Shown here piece after piece: positions 8,398-16,557 of a DNA stretch of 63,090 nucleotides; position 1 is the first letter of the stretch, and each line of letters starts with the position of its first letter. Made by a program: the position numbers and the translations under genes. Source of the stretch: an uncultured Gluconobacter sp. (GTDB taxonomy: Bacteria; Pseudomonadota; Alphaproteobacteria; Acetobacterales; Acetobacteraceae). Where the stretch lies: positions 1 to 63,090 of the forward strand of contig CALFLO010000095.1 of the NCBI GenBank assembly GCA_937880175.1, written 5' to 3'. The notes under the pieces are model-generated. The model ran no database searches and was not told the origin of the DNA. It worked only from the letters and a program-made list of their open reading frames with translations.

Positions 8398-9351
8398 TCA
8401 ACCCGGACTGACATTTGCATTGCGCCGGACAGCCTGAGGCGGCTGGTGAAATTCCCGCAGGAAGGCGCGCCGCATCCGTTCGGGATCATGGAAGCCGGTC
8501 ATGACGGCAATGGTTTCAATAGGGAGGGTGGAGCGCTCGACCCGCTCCCGGGCTGCTTCCAGACGCAGTTTCTCGACCGCTCTGGCGGGACTCATGCCCA
8601 CCGCTGCCCGGAAACTGCGAGAAAAATTCCGGGGGCTCATCCCGGCCTGACTGGCCAGAACATCCACGGTCAGGGGCTGTTTCAGGTTGGACCGGATCCA
8701 TCCCAGAAGCCCGGCAAAGCGTTCCTGAGTGCTTTCCATCTCAAGGAGAGCCGAGAATTGCGACTGCCCTCCCGGACGGTGATAGAAAACCACCATCTGC
8801 TGGGCCGTGCGCTGTCCGATGTCTGACCCGAGATCTTCAGTCACCAGTGCCAGAGCCATGTCGATGCCTGCGCTGATGCCAGCCGACGTCCAGACCGGGC
8901 CATCATGGACATAAATGGCATCCGCCGAAACCCGGAGTTCCGGAAACTGTGCTTTCAGAGCTGTAGCCTGTTGCCAGTGTGTCGTTACGCGGCGTCTATT
9001 AAGCACGCCAGTTGCCGCCAGCAGAAAAGCCCCGGTACACACACTGCATATCCGCCGCGCTATGGTCGCCTGATATCGGATGAAGGCCTGCAATTCCGGA
9101 CAATCCATGGCCTGTTTGTGGCCATGGCCCCCAACGACGATAATCGTGTCAAAAGAACCCGCCGTCCCAAAAGCAACAGTGTCGAGTGCTATCCCGGAAG
9201 ACGACCGGACGAGACCGCCATGGCGGGACAGGGGCGTCATCTCATACGGAGCGCCCCCAAAAACACCGGCGATTTCGAAGGCTGCTGTCACTCCCGCCGC
9301 ATCGAGCAACTGGAAATCTGGGTAGAGAAGAATACCAATCCGTCTGGTCAT
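8398..9351 (-). CDS. GlxA family transcriptional regulator (DJ-1/PfpI plus AraC HTH)
   Basis: Protein of 317 residues. Residues 1 to about 170 form a DJ-1/PfpI-like domain with the nucleophile-elbow motif CTGAFLL near residue 105. About 215-310 is an AraC-type double helix-turn-helix (motifs GMSPRNFSRSFR and TGFHDPERMRRAF). Full length for the family. Such proteins sense small metabolites through the N-terminal domain and activate nearby genes. The gene is transcribed away from a DUF1348 gene 108 bases off, so that gene or its own promoter is the likely target. The ligand is unknown. Confidence 0.88.
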   Translation of the reverse strand: MTRRIGILLYPDFQLLDAAGVTAAFEIAGVFGGAPYEMTPLSRHGGLVRSSSGIALDTVAFGTAGSFDTIIVVGGHGHKQAMDCPELQAFIRYQATIARRICSVCTGAFLLAATGVLNRRRVTTHWQQATALKAQFPELRVSADAIYVHDGPVWTSAGISAGIDMALALVTEDLGSDIGQRTAQQMVVFYHRPGGQSQFSALLEMESTQERFAGLLGWIRSNLKQPLTVDVLASQAGMSPRNFSRSFRAAVGMSPARAVEKLRLEAARERVERSTLPIETIAVMTGFHDPERMRRAFLREFHQPPQAVRRNANVSPG

Positions 9352-9459
9352 GGCCTGAAATGAGGGATGATTGTCCTTTCGTCAAACACGCATCAGGGAA
9401 ACACTACCAGATATCGGATCAATCCGTGATCCGTTCCCGAACCAGAGGCGGATTTTCCA

Positions 9460-9924
9460 ATGTCCCGACCCCCATTTCCTCCCTTTAACGCTGTAAGCGC
9501 TGTTCAGAAGGTCCGCCTCGCGGAAGACGCCTGGAATGGCCAGGATCCTGAAACGGTAGCGCAGGCCTATACTCCCGATAGCCAGTGGCGCAATCGTCTG
9601 GAGTTTATTCACGGGCGAGAGGACATCGTAGAGTTTCTGGCCCGCAAATGGGAGCGTGAGCAGGAATATCGGCTCATCAAGGAACTTTGGGCTTTTCAGG
9701 GCAACCGGATCGCGGTCCGCTTTGCTTATGAGTGGCGGGACCAGACCGGACAATGGTTCAGGTCCCATGGGAATGAGAACTGGGAATTCGATGAAAACGG
9801 GTTGATGCGGTACCGCGCAGCCTCAATCAACGACCAAGCCATTTCAGCGACCGATCGCCTGTTCCACTGGCCTGAGGGGCGGCGTCCGGACAGTCATCCC
9901 GGCCTTTCGGCGCTGGGACTGTAA
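9460..9924 (+). CDS. DUF1348 (NTF2/SnoaL-like fold) protein
   Basis: Protein of 154 residues with no signal or membrane segment. The conserved WNGQDPE, the Trp/Arg-rich WREREQEYR-like helix and the HGNENWEF stretch identify the DUF1348 family, small alpha-plus-beta barrels of the NTF2 superfamily, typically about 150 residues. The biochemical role of the family is not settled. It lies head to head with the GlxA-type regulator, which suggests induced expression. Start from ATG 9460 on length and alignment of the N-terminal PPFNAV stretch with the family. Confidence 0.82.
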   Translation: MSRPPFPPFNAVSAVQKVRLAEDAWNGQDPETVAQAYTPDSQWRNRLEFIHGREDIVEFLARKWEREQEYRLIKELWAFQGNRIAVRFAYEWRDQTGQWFRSHGNENWEFDENGLMRYRAASINDQAISATDRLFHWPEGRRPDSHPGLSALGL

Positions 9925-9942
9925 CTGTCCGGACGTGATATC

Positions 9943-10833
9943 CTAACGCGTGGACTGGAAGGCCTTGCGGCCTTCTGCGTCCAGCGCTGCAAAGTCTTCG
10001 TCGGAAAGTGCGATGTCAGTCGCTGCGATATTCTGTTCCAGATGCGCGACTTTGGAGGTGCCGGGGATCGGCAGCATCACCGGGCTACGCTTCAGGATCC
10101 AGGCCAGTGCGATCTGGCCTGGGTGTGCTTCATATTTTCGGGCCATGATATCCAGTATCGAGCCCGGCTTTGCGAGGTCGCCAGCGGCAAGGGGAAACCA
10201 TGGGATGAACCCGATGTTCTGCTGCGTGCAGTAGTCTAGCACGTCCTCGCTGGTGCGATCGACGAGATTGTAGCGGTTCTGGACGGTCGCGACGTCGAAG
10301 AATTTCGATGCTGTTTTGATGTCGTCGACGGAGACCTCGCTCAGTCCTGCATAGCGGATCAGTTTCTGATCGATGAAGGAGCGGATTGCGTCGAACTGTT
10401 CGTCTGCCGGGACTCTGGGATCGATTCGGTGGAGTTGCCACAGATCAATCTGCTCGACGCCGAGGTTGCGCAGGCTTTTGTGCACCTGCTGCAGCAGATA
10501 CTCCGGCCGTCCGACCGGTTTCCAGATGTCGGGTCCTGAACGGGTGAGGCCGCCTTTCGTCGCGATGACAAGGCCTTTGGCATAGGGATGCAAAGCCTCC
10601 CTGATCAGCCATTCGGAGACGTCCGGACCATAGGAATCCGCCGTATCGATGAAGTTGACGCCAAGTTCTGGGAGGCGCCTCAGTGTGCGGATGGCTTCGC
10701 CGTGATCGGCGGGCGGTCCCCATATACCCTGGCCCGTGATGCGCATCGCCCCGAAACCAAGCCGGTTGATGCCGAGATCGCCACCAATTTTGAATGTGCC
10801 TGATCGGGAAGCGTTAGAGGGAGAGTGGATCAT
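9943..10833 (-). CDS. Aldo/keto reductase
   Basis: Protein of 296 residues with the aldo-keto reductase barrel: GFGAMR near the start, FIDTADSYG carrying the catalytic Asp and Tyr, ATKGG with the catalytic Lys, and LWQLHRID with the catalytic His. The C-terminal PIPGTSKVAHLEQN is the NADPH-binding loop. The start is ATG 10833 because GAAGGA lies eight bases upstream; the frame is open further upstream but that part encodes no family sequence and overlaps the SRPBCC gene. Last gene of a three-gene operon (SDR, SRPBCC, AKR), 13 bases after the previous stop. Reduces aldehydes or ketones with NADPH; substrate unknown. Confidence 0.9.
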   Translation of the reverse strand: MIHSPSNASRSGTFKIGGDLGINRLGFGAMRITGQGIWGPPADHGEAIRTLRRLPELGVNFIDTADSYGPDVSEWLIREALHPYAKGLVIATKGGLTRSGPDIWKPVGRPEYLLQQVHKSLRNLGVEQIDLWQLHRIDPRVPADEQFDAIRSFIDQKLIRYAGLSEVSVDDIKTASKFFDVATVQNRYNLVDRTSEDVLDYCTQQNIGFIPWFPLAAGDLAKPGSILDIMARKYEAHPGQIALAWILKRSPVMLPIPGTSKVAHLEQNIAATDIALSDEDFAALDAEGRKAFQSTR

Positions 10834-10846
10834 GGGCTTAATTCCT

Positions 10847-11299
10847 TCATGATGATGTCGCGTCTGAGGCCAGTATCTCAGCCAGTCTGTCGAAAGCTGG
10901 CTGGTAGATCTGTGTCGGGATCCGGGCCTCCATACTGGCGGCATGCTCGGGTGAGGCTTCGAACTGCCCCCGCCACTGGATGAACGTGCCGTCACTCGCC
11001 GTGATGGCAAGAAGGCTGATCGTAGAGCGATAGTTCCGGATCGGCAGGGCGGATTCAACGATTGAGAACGTGACCGCGTGATCAACATCGGAGAGTGCCA
11101 GAAGCTGTTCACGGATGAGGCCGACATCCTCCATCTCAACACAGCGGATCGCACCGACGCGGTCACCGGGCTCATTGCCTTCGATCTCGCAGCTTTTTAC
11201 GCCCGGTAGCCAGCGTCCAAGAGTGCCGAAATCACGGACCAGCCGCCAGACGGAAGGAACGGATGCAGGAATGATACTGCTGGCCATAACGTGGATCAT
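10847..11299 (-). CDS. SRPBCC (START/polyketide cyclase-like) family protein
   Basis: Protein of 150 residues with the helix-grip fold pattern: VPSVWRLVRDFG, then LGRWLPGVKSCEI, and the closing helix of YQPAFDRLAEILA. The start at ATG 11299 follows GGGAGAGG by about five bases. A longer start at 11347 would overlap the SDR stop. These proteins bind hydrophobic ligands in a deep cavity. Sitting between an SDR and an aldo-keto reductase in one operon, it may bind or present the shared substrate, which is inference from context. Confidence 0.82.
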   Translation of the reverse strand: MIHVMASSIIPASVPSVWRLVRDFGTLGRWLPGVKSCEIEGNEPGDRVGAIRCVEMEDVGLIREQLLALSDVDHAVTFSIVESALPIRNYRSTISLLAITASDGTFIQWRGQFEASPEHAASMEARIPTQIYQPAFDRLAEILASDATSS

Positions 11300-11330
11300 G
11301 AGGCCTCTCCCGGCTGTGAATGTCTGAGTG

Positions 11331-12092
11331 TCATAACGACTGGCCACCCGTCACCTCGATGCGTTGGCCATTCACCCAGCGCATGTCGTCCGATAGAAGG
11401 GCACGGACCGCAGCTCCGATATCGTCGGGCTGTCCGACACGCCCGAGGGGGGTAATGTCTGCGAGGCTTTTATTGATCATGGCATCGTCACGGACCAGAC
11501 CACCGCCGAAATCCGAGGCGATGGCGCCAGGCGCGACAGCATTGACCGTAATCCCCCGCTTGCCCAGCTCTTTCGCCATGTAAAGCGAGATGACTTCGGT
11601 AGCGGCTTTCATGGCTGAATAAGGCCCATGATCCGTCAGATAGAAGCGGGTTGCGGCAGAGGTGATGTTGAGAATACTGCCACCGTTCCGGATCAGGGGC
11701 AGAAGGGCCACCGTCAGCAGATAGGGGCCTTTGAAATGGATGTTGTACTGGTTGTCGAGTTGTTCGGGTGTCGCAGCATCGAAGCGGGTGTGAATGATGT
11801 TGCCCGCATTCTGAACGACATAATTCAGCGTCTTCCGGCCGAATTCGCGTTCGAGAAGTACTCTAACCTGCCCGGAAAAATCCGCAAACGATTCATGGTC
11901 CACGATATCCAGCTTCAACATGCGCAGTTTCGCATTTTGGCCGACGAGGGCTGCTTCGGCAGCGTTCGCCTCGTCTTCGTTGGAGTGATAGGTCCCTATC
12001 ACGTTGATGCCTGAGGCAATCAGATGTTTCGCGATACTGTATCCGATGCCGCGATTGGCGCCCGTGACGAATGCGATGTCCTGTTTGCTCAT
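11331..12092 (-). CDS. SDR family NAD(P)-dependent oxidoreductase
   Basis: Protein of 253 residues, classical short-chain dehydrogenase. The Rossmann motif TGANRGIG is at about residue 10. NNAG is here QNAGN near 95, the catalytic Ser is in ITSA, and YSAMK supplies the Tyr and Lys near 160-164. An Asn-rich N terminus (TYHSNEDEA) after the second strand suggests NADP preference weakly. First gene of the SDR/SRPBCC/AKR operon, with a good promoter and a palindrome just upstream. Probably reduces a carbonyl; substrate unknown. Confidence 0.9.
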   Translation of the reverse strand: MSKQDIAFVTGANRGIGYSIAKHLIASGINVIGTYHSNEDEANAAEAALVGQNAKLRMLKLDIVDHESFADFSGQVRVLLEREFGRKTLNYVVQNAGNIIHTRFDAATPEQLDNQYNIHFKGPYLLTVALLPLIRNGGSILNITSAATRFYLTDHGPYSAMKAATEVISLYMAKELGKRGITVNAVAPGAIASDFGGGLVRDDAMINKSLADITPLGRVGQPDDIGAAVRALLSDDMRWVNGQRIEVTGGQSL

Positions 12093-12128
12093 AACCGGAT
12101 TCCTTAACCGAGAGACGGCGATCTGTTC

Positions 12129-12182
12129 CGGAATTTAATTCCGTACCGGTTGGTCCATAATGCGCACACAAAACAGGGTCAA
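12129..12182 (-). promoter_or_regulatory. Promoter and palindrome of the SDR operon
   Basis: On the minus strand -35 TTGACC (12182-12177) and -10 TATGGA (12159-12154) are 17 bases apart. A 15-bp palindrome, CGGAATT-T-AATTCCG (12129-12143), lies just past the expected transcription start. Two further GGAATT half-sites occur at 12183-12188 and 12205-12210 upstream of the -35. The position of the palindrome suits a repressor. The TetR gene immediately upstream is one candidate, but its own proposed operator has a different sequence. Confidence 0.5.
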
Positions 12183-12262
12183 GGAATTGTGGAGTGGCCG
12201 ATATGGAATTAACGACTTAAGGCTTGGTCTGTTGCAGGCTCATCAGTGTCTGGTAGACCGTT

Positions 12263-12880
12263 TCACGGCACGGTGAGCACCGCGTTGGCATCCCATAAGG
12301 TCAGAAGTGCGGTGATGGCGGCATCCAGATGTGTTGACGTCATCCCGTCCCGTGCTTCGCATGTCATGCCATGGAAAAATGCCGCGAAAATATCGGGCAG
12401 GGCCGCTGTTGTTGCGCAATCGCGCAGTTCGCCGCGGGCAAGGGCGCGTTCCACGCAGGCCCGGATCCCTGCCCGCGTGCGCTGGCGTTCTTCAGCGAGA
12501 AGGGCCTGAACAGGTTCGTTTTCGGGCGAACAGTTGCTGGCGCCCGACACGACCAGACAGCCACAGGGATGTGTCCGGGCCGCCTGCATGCAGGCCGAAC
12601 CGCGCAACGTCCGTTCAATCGCATCTCGCGGCGTCAGGTTTTCATCCCATAAGGGCGCCATCACCTGCCCGTAGGTCGCCAGATAATGCTGTACGACTTC
12701 GCGAAAGAGGGCTTCCTTCGAGCCGAACGCTGCATAGAAACTTGCGGGCGAAATATTGCCCATGCAGGCTTTGAGCTGTGTCAGGGAGGTCGGTTCGTAG
12801 CCCTGCGCCCAGAAAAGCGCCGTGGCGGCGTCGATTGCCTTGTCCCTGTCAAACTCACGGGGACGCCCTGTTCGCGCCAT
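12263..12880 (-). CDS. TetR/AcrR family transcriptional regulator
   Basis: Protein of 205 residues. The N-terminal helix-turn-helix runs from GRPREFDRDKAIDAA through FWAQGYEPTSL to YAAFGSKEALFREVV, the classic TetR pattern. The C-terminal two thirds are the ligand-binding helices and include two Cys in the middle (CGCLVV). The gene faces away from an MFS efflux gene, and the 106-base gap between them holds a long perfect inverted repeat over the MFS promoter. It therefore most likely represses that pump and responds to its substrate. Confidence 0.9.
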   Translation of the reverse strand: MARTGRPREFDRDKAIDAATALFWAQGYEPTSLTQLKACMGNISPASFYAAFGSKEALFREVVQHYLATYGQVMAPLWDENLTPRDAIERTLRGSACMQAARTHPCGCLVVSGASNCSPENEPVQALLAEERQRTRAGIRACVERALARGELRDCATTAALPDIFAAFFHGMTCEARDGMTSTHLDAAITALLTLWDANAVLTVP

Positions 12881-12929
12881 GGCGCTGCTCCTTCTGAAAA
12901 GACTTTCATATTAAGTGATCCAGAAGTGA

Positions 12930-12984
12930 TTGCCAAGGGTTCGGGGCTCTCATATATATACCGATCGTTCCATATATGAGAGCC
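12930..12984 (+). promoter_or_regulatory. MFS promoter overlapped by 13-bp-arm operator
   Basis: -35 TTGCCA (12930-12935) and -10 TATATA (12953-12958) are 17 bases apart. A perfect inverted repeat has arms GGCTCTCATATAT (12945-12957) and ATATATGAGAGCC (12972-12984) around a 14-base spacer that itself contains CGATCG. The arms cover the -10 box, the start site and the ribosome-binding GAGAG just before ATG 12987. Bound protein would block both polymerase and the leader. The natural binder is the TetR protein encoded next door. Confidence 0.72.
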
Positions 12985-12986
12985 GT

Positions 12987-14198
12987 ATGAATCCCAATAC
13001 GACATCCCCTGCGCAGAACGCTGATGACAGGTTGCCGGTAGCCGGTCTGCTCGCACTGGCCATGACCGGCTTCATCTGCATCATGACCGAAACGCTGCCC
13101 GCCGGTCTGCTGCCCCAGATCGGAGCGAACCTGCATATTTCCCCGGCACTGGCAGGGCAGATGGTGACAGCCTATGCCCTGGGCTCCCTAAGTGCCGCGA
13201 TCCCACTGACACTCGTCACACAGCGCTGGCGGCGGAGACGGGTTCTTCTGCTGGCGATCATCGGATTTGTGATCTTCAATTCAATCACGGCGGTTTCGAC
13301 GCATTACGGTGTCACCCTTGTAGCCCGCTACGGCGCGGGTGCGGCTGCCGGTCTCGCCTGGGCATTGCTGGCGGGCTATGCGCGCAAAATGGTGACACGC
13401 TCCCAGCAGGGGCGTGCACTGGCCATTGCCATGGTGGGTACGCCGGTTGCCCTCTCGCTTGGAGTTCCCGCCGGAACATGGCTGGGTGCTCTGATGGGCT
13501 GGAGGCTGACCTTCGGACTCATGTCGGCCTCGACCCTGCTGCTGATTGTCTGGGTTCTGAAGAGCGTCCCTGATTTTCCGGGGGTTGCGCAGCATGAGCG
13601 TCTGCCGTTCGGACGTGTTCTGCGAACTCCCGGTGTGCGGTCTGTTCTGGGCGTGGTGATGGTCTGGATGCTCGCCCACAATGTTCTCTACACCTATATC
13701 GTGCCCTTCATCGCACCTGCCGGGCTGGCAGGGCAGGCGCACCGGGTCCTTCTGCTTTTTGGTCTCGCTGCCCTTGTTGGCATCTGGCTGACCAGTTGCA
13801 CGGTCGATCATGCCCTGCGTCTTTCCGTTCTGGCCAGTCTCGCGATCTTCGCTGGTGTCGCAGGTGTTTTTGCAATTGGGTGTGCGTTGCCAGCGGTGAT
13901 CGTGATTGGCGTTACGATATGGGGGCTGACTTTTGGAGGGGCCGCGACGTTGCTCCAGACGGCGCTTGCCGATGCAGCCGGCGATGGCGTCGACGTCGCG
14001 TTGTCAATGAATGTTGTGGTCTGGAACAGCGCGATTGCAGGCGGCGGAATTCTGGGTGGGATCATGCTGGACACATGGGGGGCAGCATCTTTTCCCTGGG
14101 CTGTGCTGGGGCTTGCCGGTGTTGGCTTTCTGATCACATGGCAGGCCCGGTCCTACGGGTTTCGATCTGGACATCGGCTTGGGCGTCCACATTCATAG
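12987..14198 (+). CDS. MFS drug/sugar efflux transporter (DHA1, AraJ-like)
   Basis: Protein of 403 residues with about twelve hydrophobic segments. Motif A-like sequence between segments 2 and 3 is reduced to the basic QRWRRRR, and the opening LLALAMTGFICIMTETLPAGLLP is typical of the AraJ/YdhP branch. The start is ATG 12987, five bases after GAGAG; the frame is open 57 bases upstream but that part is promoter and operator. Divergent from the TetR gene that probably controls it. Likely exports a small toxic compound or sugar with protons as counter-ion. Confidence 0.88.
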   Translation: MNPNTTSPAQNADDRLPVAGLLALAMTGFICIMTETLPAGLLPQIGANLHISPALAGQMVTAYALGSLSAAIPLTLVTQRWRRRRVLLLAIIGFVIFNSITAVSTHYGVTLVARYGAGAAAGLAWALLAGYARKMVTRSQQGRALAIAMVGTPVALSLGVPAGTWLGALMGWRLTFGLMSASTLLLIVWVLKSVPDFPGVAQHERLPFGRVLRTPGVRSVLGVVMVWMLAHNVLYTYIVPFIAPAGLAGQAHRVLLLFGLAALVGIWLTSCTVDHALRLSVLASLAIFAGVAGVFAIGCALPAVIVIGVTIWGLTFGGAATLLQTALADAAGDGVDVALSMNVVVWNSAIAGGGILGGIMLDTWGAASFPWAVLGLAGVGFLITWQARSYGFRSGHRLGRPHS

Positions 14199-14236
14199 CC
14201 TGAAACACACTTACCAAACTCTCAAACAGGGTCCTG

Positions 14237-14794
14237 TTATTGCAAATCCGGAGAAGGGGCTTCCTTTGCAAACATGCTCCGCAACACACCATCACGTCGG
14301 ATGAGGCCATGAAACAGGGCTGCCCCGATATGCGCCAGAACCAGCCCGAAGAGTGTGAAGGCCAGAATTGTGTGAGCGGAACGCAGCCAAGACCAAAGGG
14401 CAGGATTATGCGGCAGGATTGGCGGGAGAAGCAGGGACTGCCCCCACAATGGAATGGGAAACCCGCCTGCGGAGAGCATTCCCCAGCCCACAAGCGGCAG
14501 AGCAATCATCAGCCCATACAGCAAAATATGTGAAGCTGTAGCGGCGCGTCTTAAAAGGCGTGGCAAATCGCCTGGAAGTGGCGGAGCGGATGATCGCAGG
14601 CGATTTCCCACGCGCAGGATTGCCAGCATCAGGATCGCGATGCCCAGAGGGCGATGGAGCGTCACCAATCGGTGATAATCGGGGCCGACTGAAGACGCCA
14701 TGAACAGGCCAATAAACAGCATCGCCAAAATCATGACGGCCATGAGCCAGTGCAAGACGCGCGACAGAAGCGGGAAGGTGGCCATGCCGTTCAT
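14237..14794 (-). CDS. Cytochrome b561 family di-heme membrane protein
   Basis: Protein of 185 residues with four membrane helices and the expected histidines: LHW in helix 1, LHRPLG in helix 2, HILLY in helix 3, and HTILA with LAHIGAALFHG in helix 4. Such proteins carry electrons across or to the inner membrane between quinones and periplasmic enzymes. The ATG overlaps the catalase stop by four bases, so the two are translationally coupled. The inferred job is to exchange electrons with, or supply heme redox partners to, the membrane-anchored catalase-fold protein. Confidence 0.87.
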   Translation of the reverse strand: MNGMATFPLLSRVLHWLMAVMILAMLFIGLFMASSVGPDYHRLVTLHRPLGIAILMLAILRVGNRLRSSAPPLPGDLPRLLRRAATASHILLYGLMIALPLVGWGMLSAGGFPIPLWGQSLLLPPILPHNPALWSWLRSAHTILAFTLFGLVLAHIGAALFHGLIRRDGVLRSMFAKEAPSPDLQ

Positions 14795-15876
14795 GATTTT
14801 TTGCTTTCAGGGGCCTGAATCAGGGTCGGCGTCACAGCGCTTGAACTGCGGGTTTCACCAGAGCGGAGTGAGAAAGAGCGCATGTAAGCGGCAGAGCGGA
14901 CCTGAAGGATCGGGTCATCCGATGGCTGAATGCCTGGCGGCAAAACGAGAGGATCAAAGGTAATGCCTGTGCAGGGGCCACCATCCTCACTTTCAATGGC
15001 ATTGAGGGTCAGGGTTCCGGCGTCAAACGTCTGGTCATCCTGCGCCCAGATCTGGCTTGGATCGTTGATGGCATCATGCGGACCTGCCACGGTCATCATC
15101 AGGTGCCAGTGCAGGGAATGGGCATGAATGTCGCTGATCAGTTTGCGGAACAGATACTCACGGTCGCCCGCTTTGGCATCACTGGGTGCCACCGGCTGCG
15201 TTGGTATCATGGCCCAGCGAACCGCCGTTTTCGTGCCGTCTGTGGCGCTCAGGACAAAGCTATCGAGGCTGTGAAACGTATCGTCTGCGAACCCTGATGA
15301 AATAAAACGATGGGCGTTTACATCGGCCGCAGATCTGAGCCAGGGATGGGTTGCGCCGAACGCTTTCACGCGGGCCGGATCAGGCTTTCCGGTTGCCGGA
15401 TCACTCTGCTGCGCTGTAAAAAAATCCGAAACATCATGCGCATCGCGCAGCGGCAGAACTGGCGGGTCATTCATACCCATCCGCCATTCAGGCGCATTGG
15501 GCGGCATGAACCGCAGCGCCATACTCCGCACGGTGGCTGCGCTGTCTGACGCATAAGGCTGTCCCACGGCAAGAGCGAACCGCCCAATGACAGGCACATG
15601 CTGTCCATGAAAAACTGCAGCCCGTGACAGGTGCGAGGCATCGCCACTCGCGTCAAACCATCCGCTGACACAGACGCCCTTGGCATGGGCTCTGCGGAAG
15701 CCATGTCCGTAGCTTCCGGCGTTGTGCAGTTCGCCCATCAGGCGGTTCTGCGTTACACGGCCGGGAGAAAAACAGCCCCCAGCCCAGAGGAAGGCCAGAG
15801 CAAGTGCCGCAGGTACGGCGCCAACGCCGAGCCAGCGGAGGGCCGGAATGGGTGGGGGGGCAGGTTTTTGAGCCAT
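14791..15876 (-). CDS. Membrane-anchored catalase-family peroxidase (SrpA-like)
   Basis: Protein of 361 residues with an N-terminal membrane anchor or uncleaved signal (ALRWLGVGAVPAALALAFLW) followed by a minimal catalase fold. The distal His lies in AHAKG near residue 60, a conserved Asn/Asp stretch in LPLRDAHDVSDFF follows, and the proximal-Tyr motif RSAAY is near residue 335. It is shorter than true catalases, lacking the wrapping and flavodoxin-like domains, as usual for the SrpA group, which acts mainly as a peroxidase. The start is ATG 15876 and not the longer 15969, because a promoter matching that of the divergent sigma gene lies at 15907-15935. Coupled to cytochrome b561. Confidence 0.87.
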   Translation of the reverse strand: MAQKPAPPPIPALRWLGVGAVPAALALAFLWAGGCFSPGRVTQNRLMGELHNAGSYGHGFRRAHAKGVCVSGWFDASGDASHLSRAAVFHGQHVPVIGRFALAVGQPYASDSAATVRSMALRFMPPNAPEWRMGMNDPPVLPLRDAHDVSDFFTAQQSDPATGKPDPARVKAFGATHPWLRSAADVNAHRFISSGFADDTFHSLDSFVLSATDGTKTAVRWAMIPTQPVAPSDAKAGDREYLFRKLISDIHAHSLHWHLMMTVAGPHDAINDPSQIWAQDDQTFDAGTLTLNAIESEDGGPCTGITFDPLVLPPGIQPSDDPILQVRSAAYMRSFSLRSGETRSSSAVTPTLIQAPESKKS

Positions 15877-15906
15877 GGGTTTTGATCCGATGCGGTTATC
15901 TTCCGC

Positions 15907-15935
15907 AAAGACGTCAGGCAGGCTGGCTTTATTCC
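15907..15935 (-). promoter_or_regulatory. ECF-type promoter for the catalase-cytochrome b561 operon
   Basis: On the minus strand GGAATAAA (15935-15928) and CGTCTTT (15913-15907) are separated by 14 bases. These are the usual -35 (GGAA) and -10 (CGTC) classes of ECF sigma factors, and the same two blocks occur in the facing promoter of the sigma gene. It places the transcription start about 25 bases before ATG 15876. Confidence 0.7.
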
Positions 15936-15984
15936 CGCGAAAACGCGTTACTGGAAAATATTTTCTCATCCTGCGCTTCGATGC

Positions 15985-16012
15985 GGAATAAACTGCCTCC
16001 TAGAGCGTCTTT
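15985..16012 (+). promoter_or_regulatory. Autoregulatory ECF-type promoter of the sigma gene
   Basis: GGAATAAA (15985-15992) and CGTCTTT (16006-16012), 13 bases apart, repeat the blocks found in front of the catalase gene on the other strand. Identity over all 15 block bases with near-equal spacing is strong evidence that one sigma factor, presumably the one encoded here, reads both. Transcription would start only a few bases before ATG 16024. Confidence 0.7.
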
Positions 16013-16023
16013 AGTCTGTGAGA

Positions 16024-16557
16024 ATGACCCTGCGAAAGGCAAAGACGGAGTTGACTGATGATGCGCATATCAGGCTGCAGGCTGCCATTCCGGCGTTGAG
16101 ACGATACGCCCGTGTCCTGACCCGTGACCCGTCTCAGGCGGATGATCTGGTACAAGATTGTCTGGAACGCGCGCTTACGCGATTGCATCAGGTGCGTGGA
16201 CAGCCTGATCTGCGTGCATGGCTGTTCACGATCGCGCATCGTCTCAACGTCAATCACTGGCGGCGTTTCCGTCGCGTCGTGTCATGGGGTGAAACCACGC
16301 CGCCTGAACCATTGCAGGAAGCAGGGCAGATCCCTCATCTGGAGTGGCAGGAAGTTGTGCATGCGTTTGGACGTCTGTCTGACGATCATCGACAGATCAT
16401 GATGCTGGTTGGTGTTGAAGGGCTTCAATATGGCGTGGTCGCGGAAATTCTGGATCTGCCGATCGGGACCGTGATGTCACGTCTCTCCCGGGCGCGTGCC
16501 GCCCTGCACAGTCTTGTTGAACATGAGGAACGGCCCACGCTCCGGAGAGTGAAATGA
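16024..16557 (+). CDS. ECF RNA polymerase sigma factor
   Basis: Protein of about 177 residues with sigma region 2 (ALRRYARVLTRDPSQADDLVQDC, ending in the promoter-melting RAWLFTIAHRLNVNHWRR) and region 4 (LSDDHRQIMMLVGVEG, GTVMSRLSRARAAL). No region 1.1 or 3, as in ECF factors. The start is uncertain. ATG 16024 has almost no leader after the proposed promoter, while TTG 16051, directly after GACGGAG, would begin TDDAHIRLQ, closer to relatives. Overlaps the anti-sigma gene by four bases. Proposed regulon: itself plus the facing catalase-cytochrome pair, hence an oxidative or envelope redox stress response. Confidence 0.92.
   Translation: MTLRKAKTELTDDAHIRLQAAIPALRRYARVLTRDPSQADDLVQDCLERALTRLHQVRGQPDLRAWLFTIAHRLNVNHWRRFRRVVSWGETTPPEPLQEAGQIPHLEWQEVVHAFGRLSDDHRQIMMLVGVEGLQYGVVAEILDLPIGTVMSRLSRARAALHSLVEHEERPTLRRVK

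Noticed and set aside
15877..15969. ATG 15969 as start of the catalase gene
   Set aside because: The ECF-type promoter at 15907-15935 lies downstream of it, and the added residues are not family-like.
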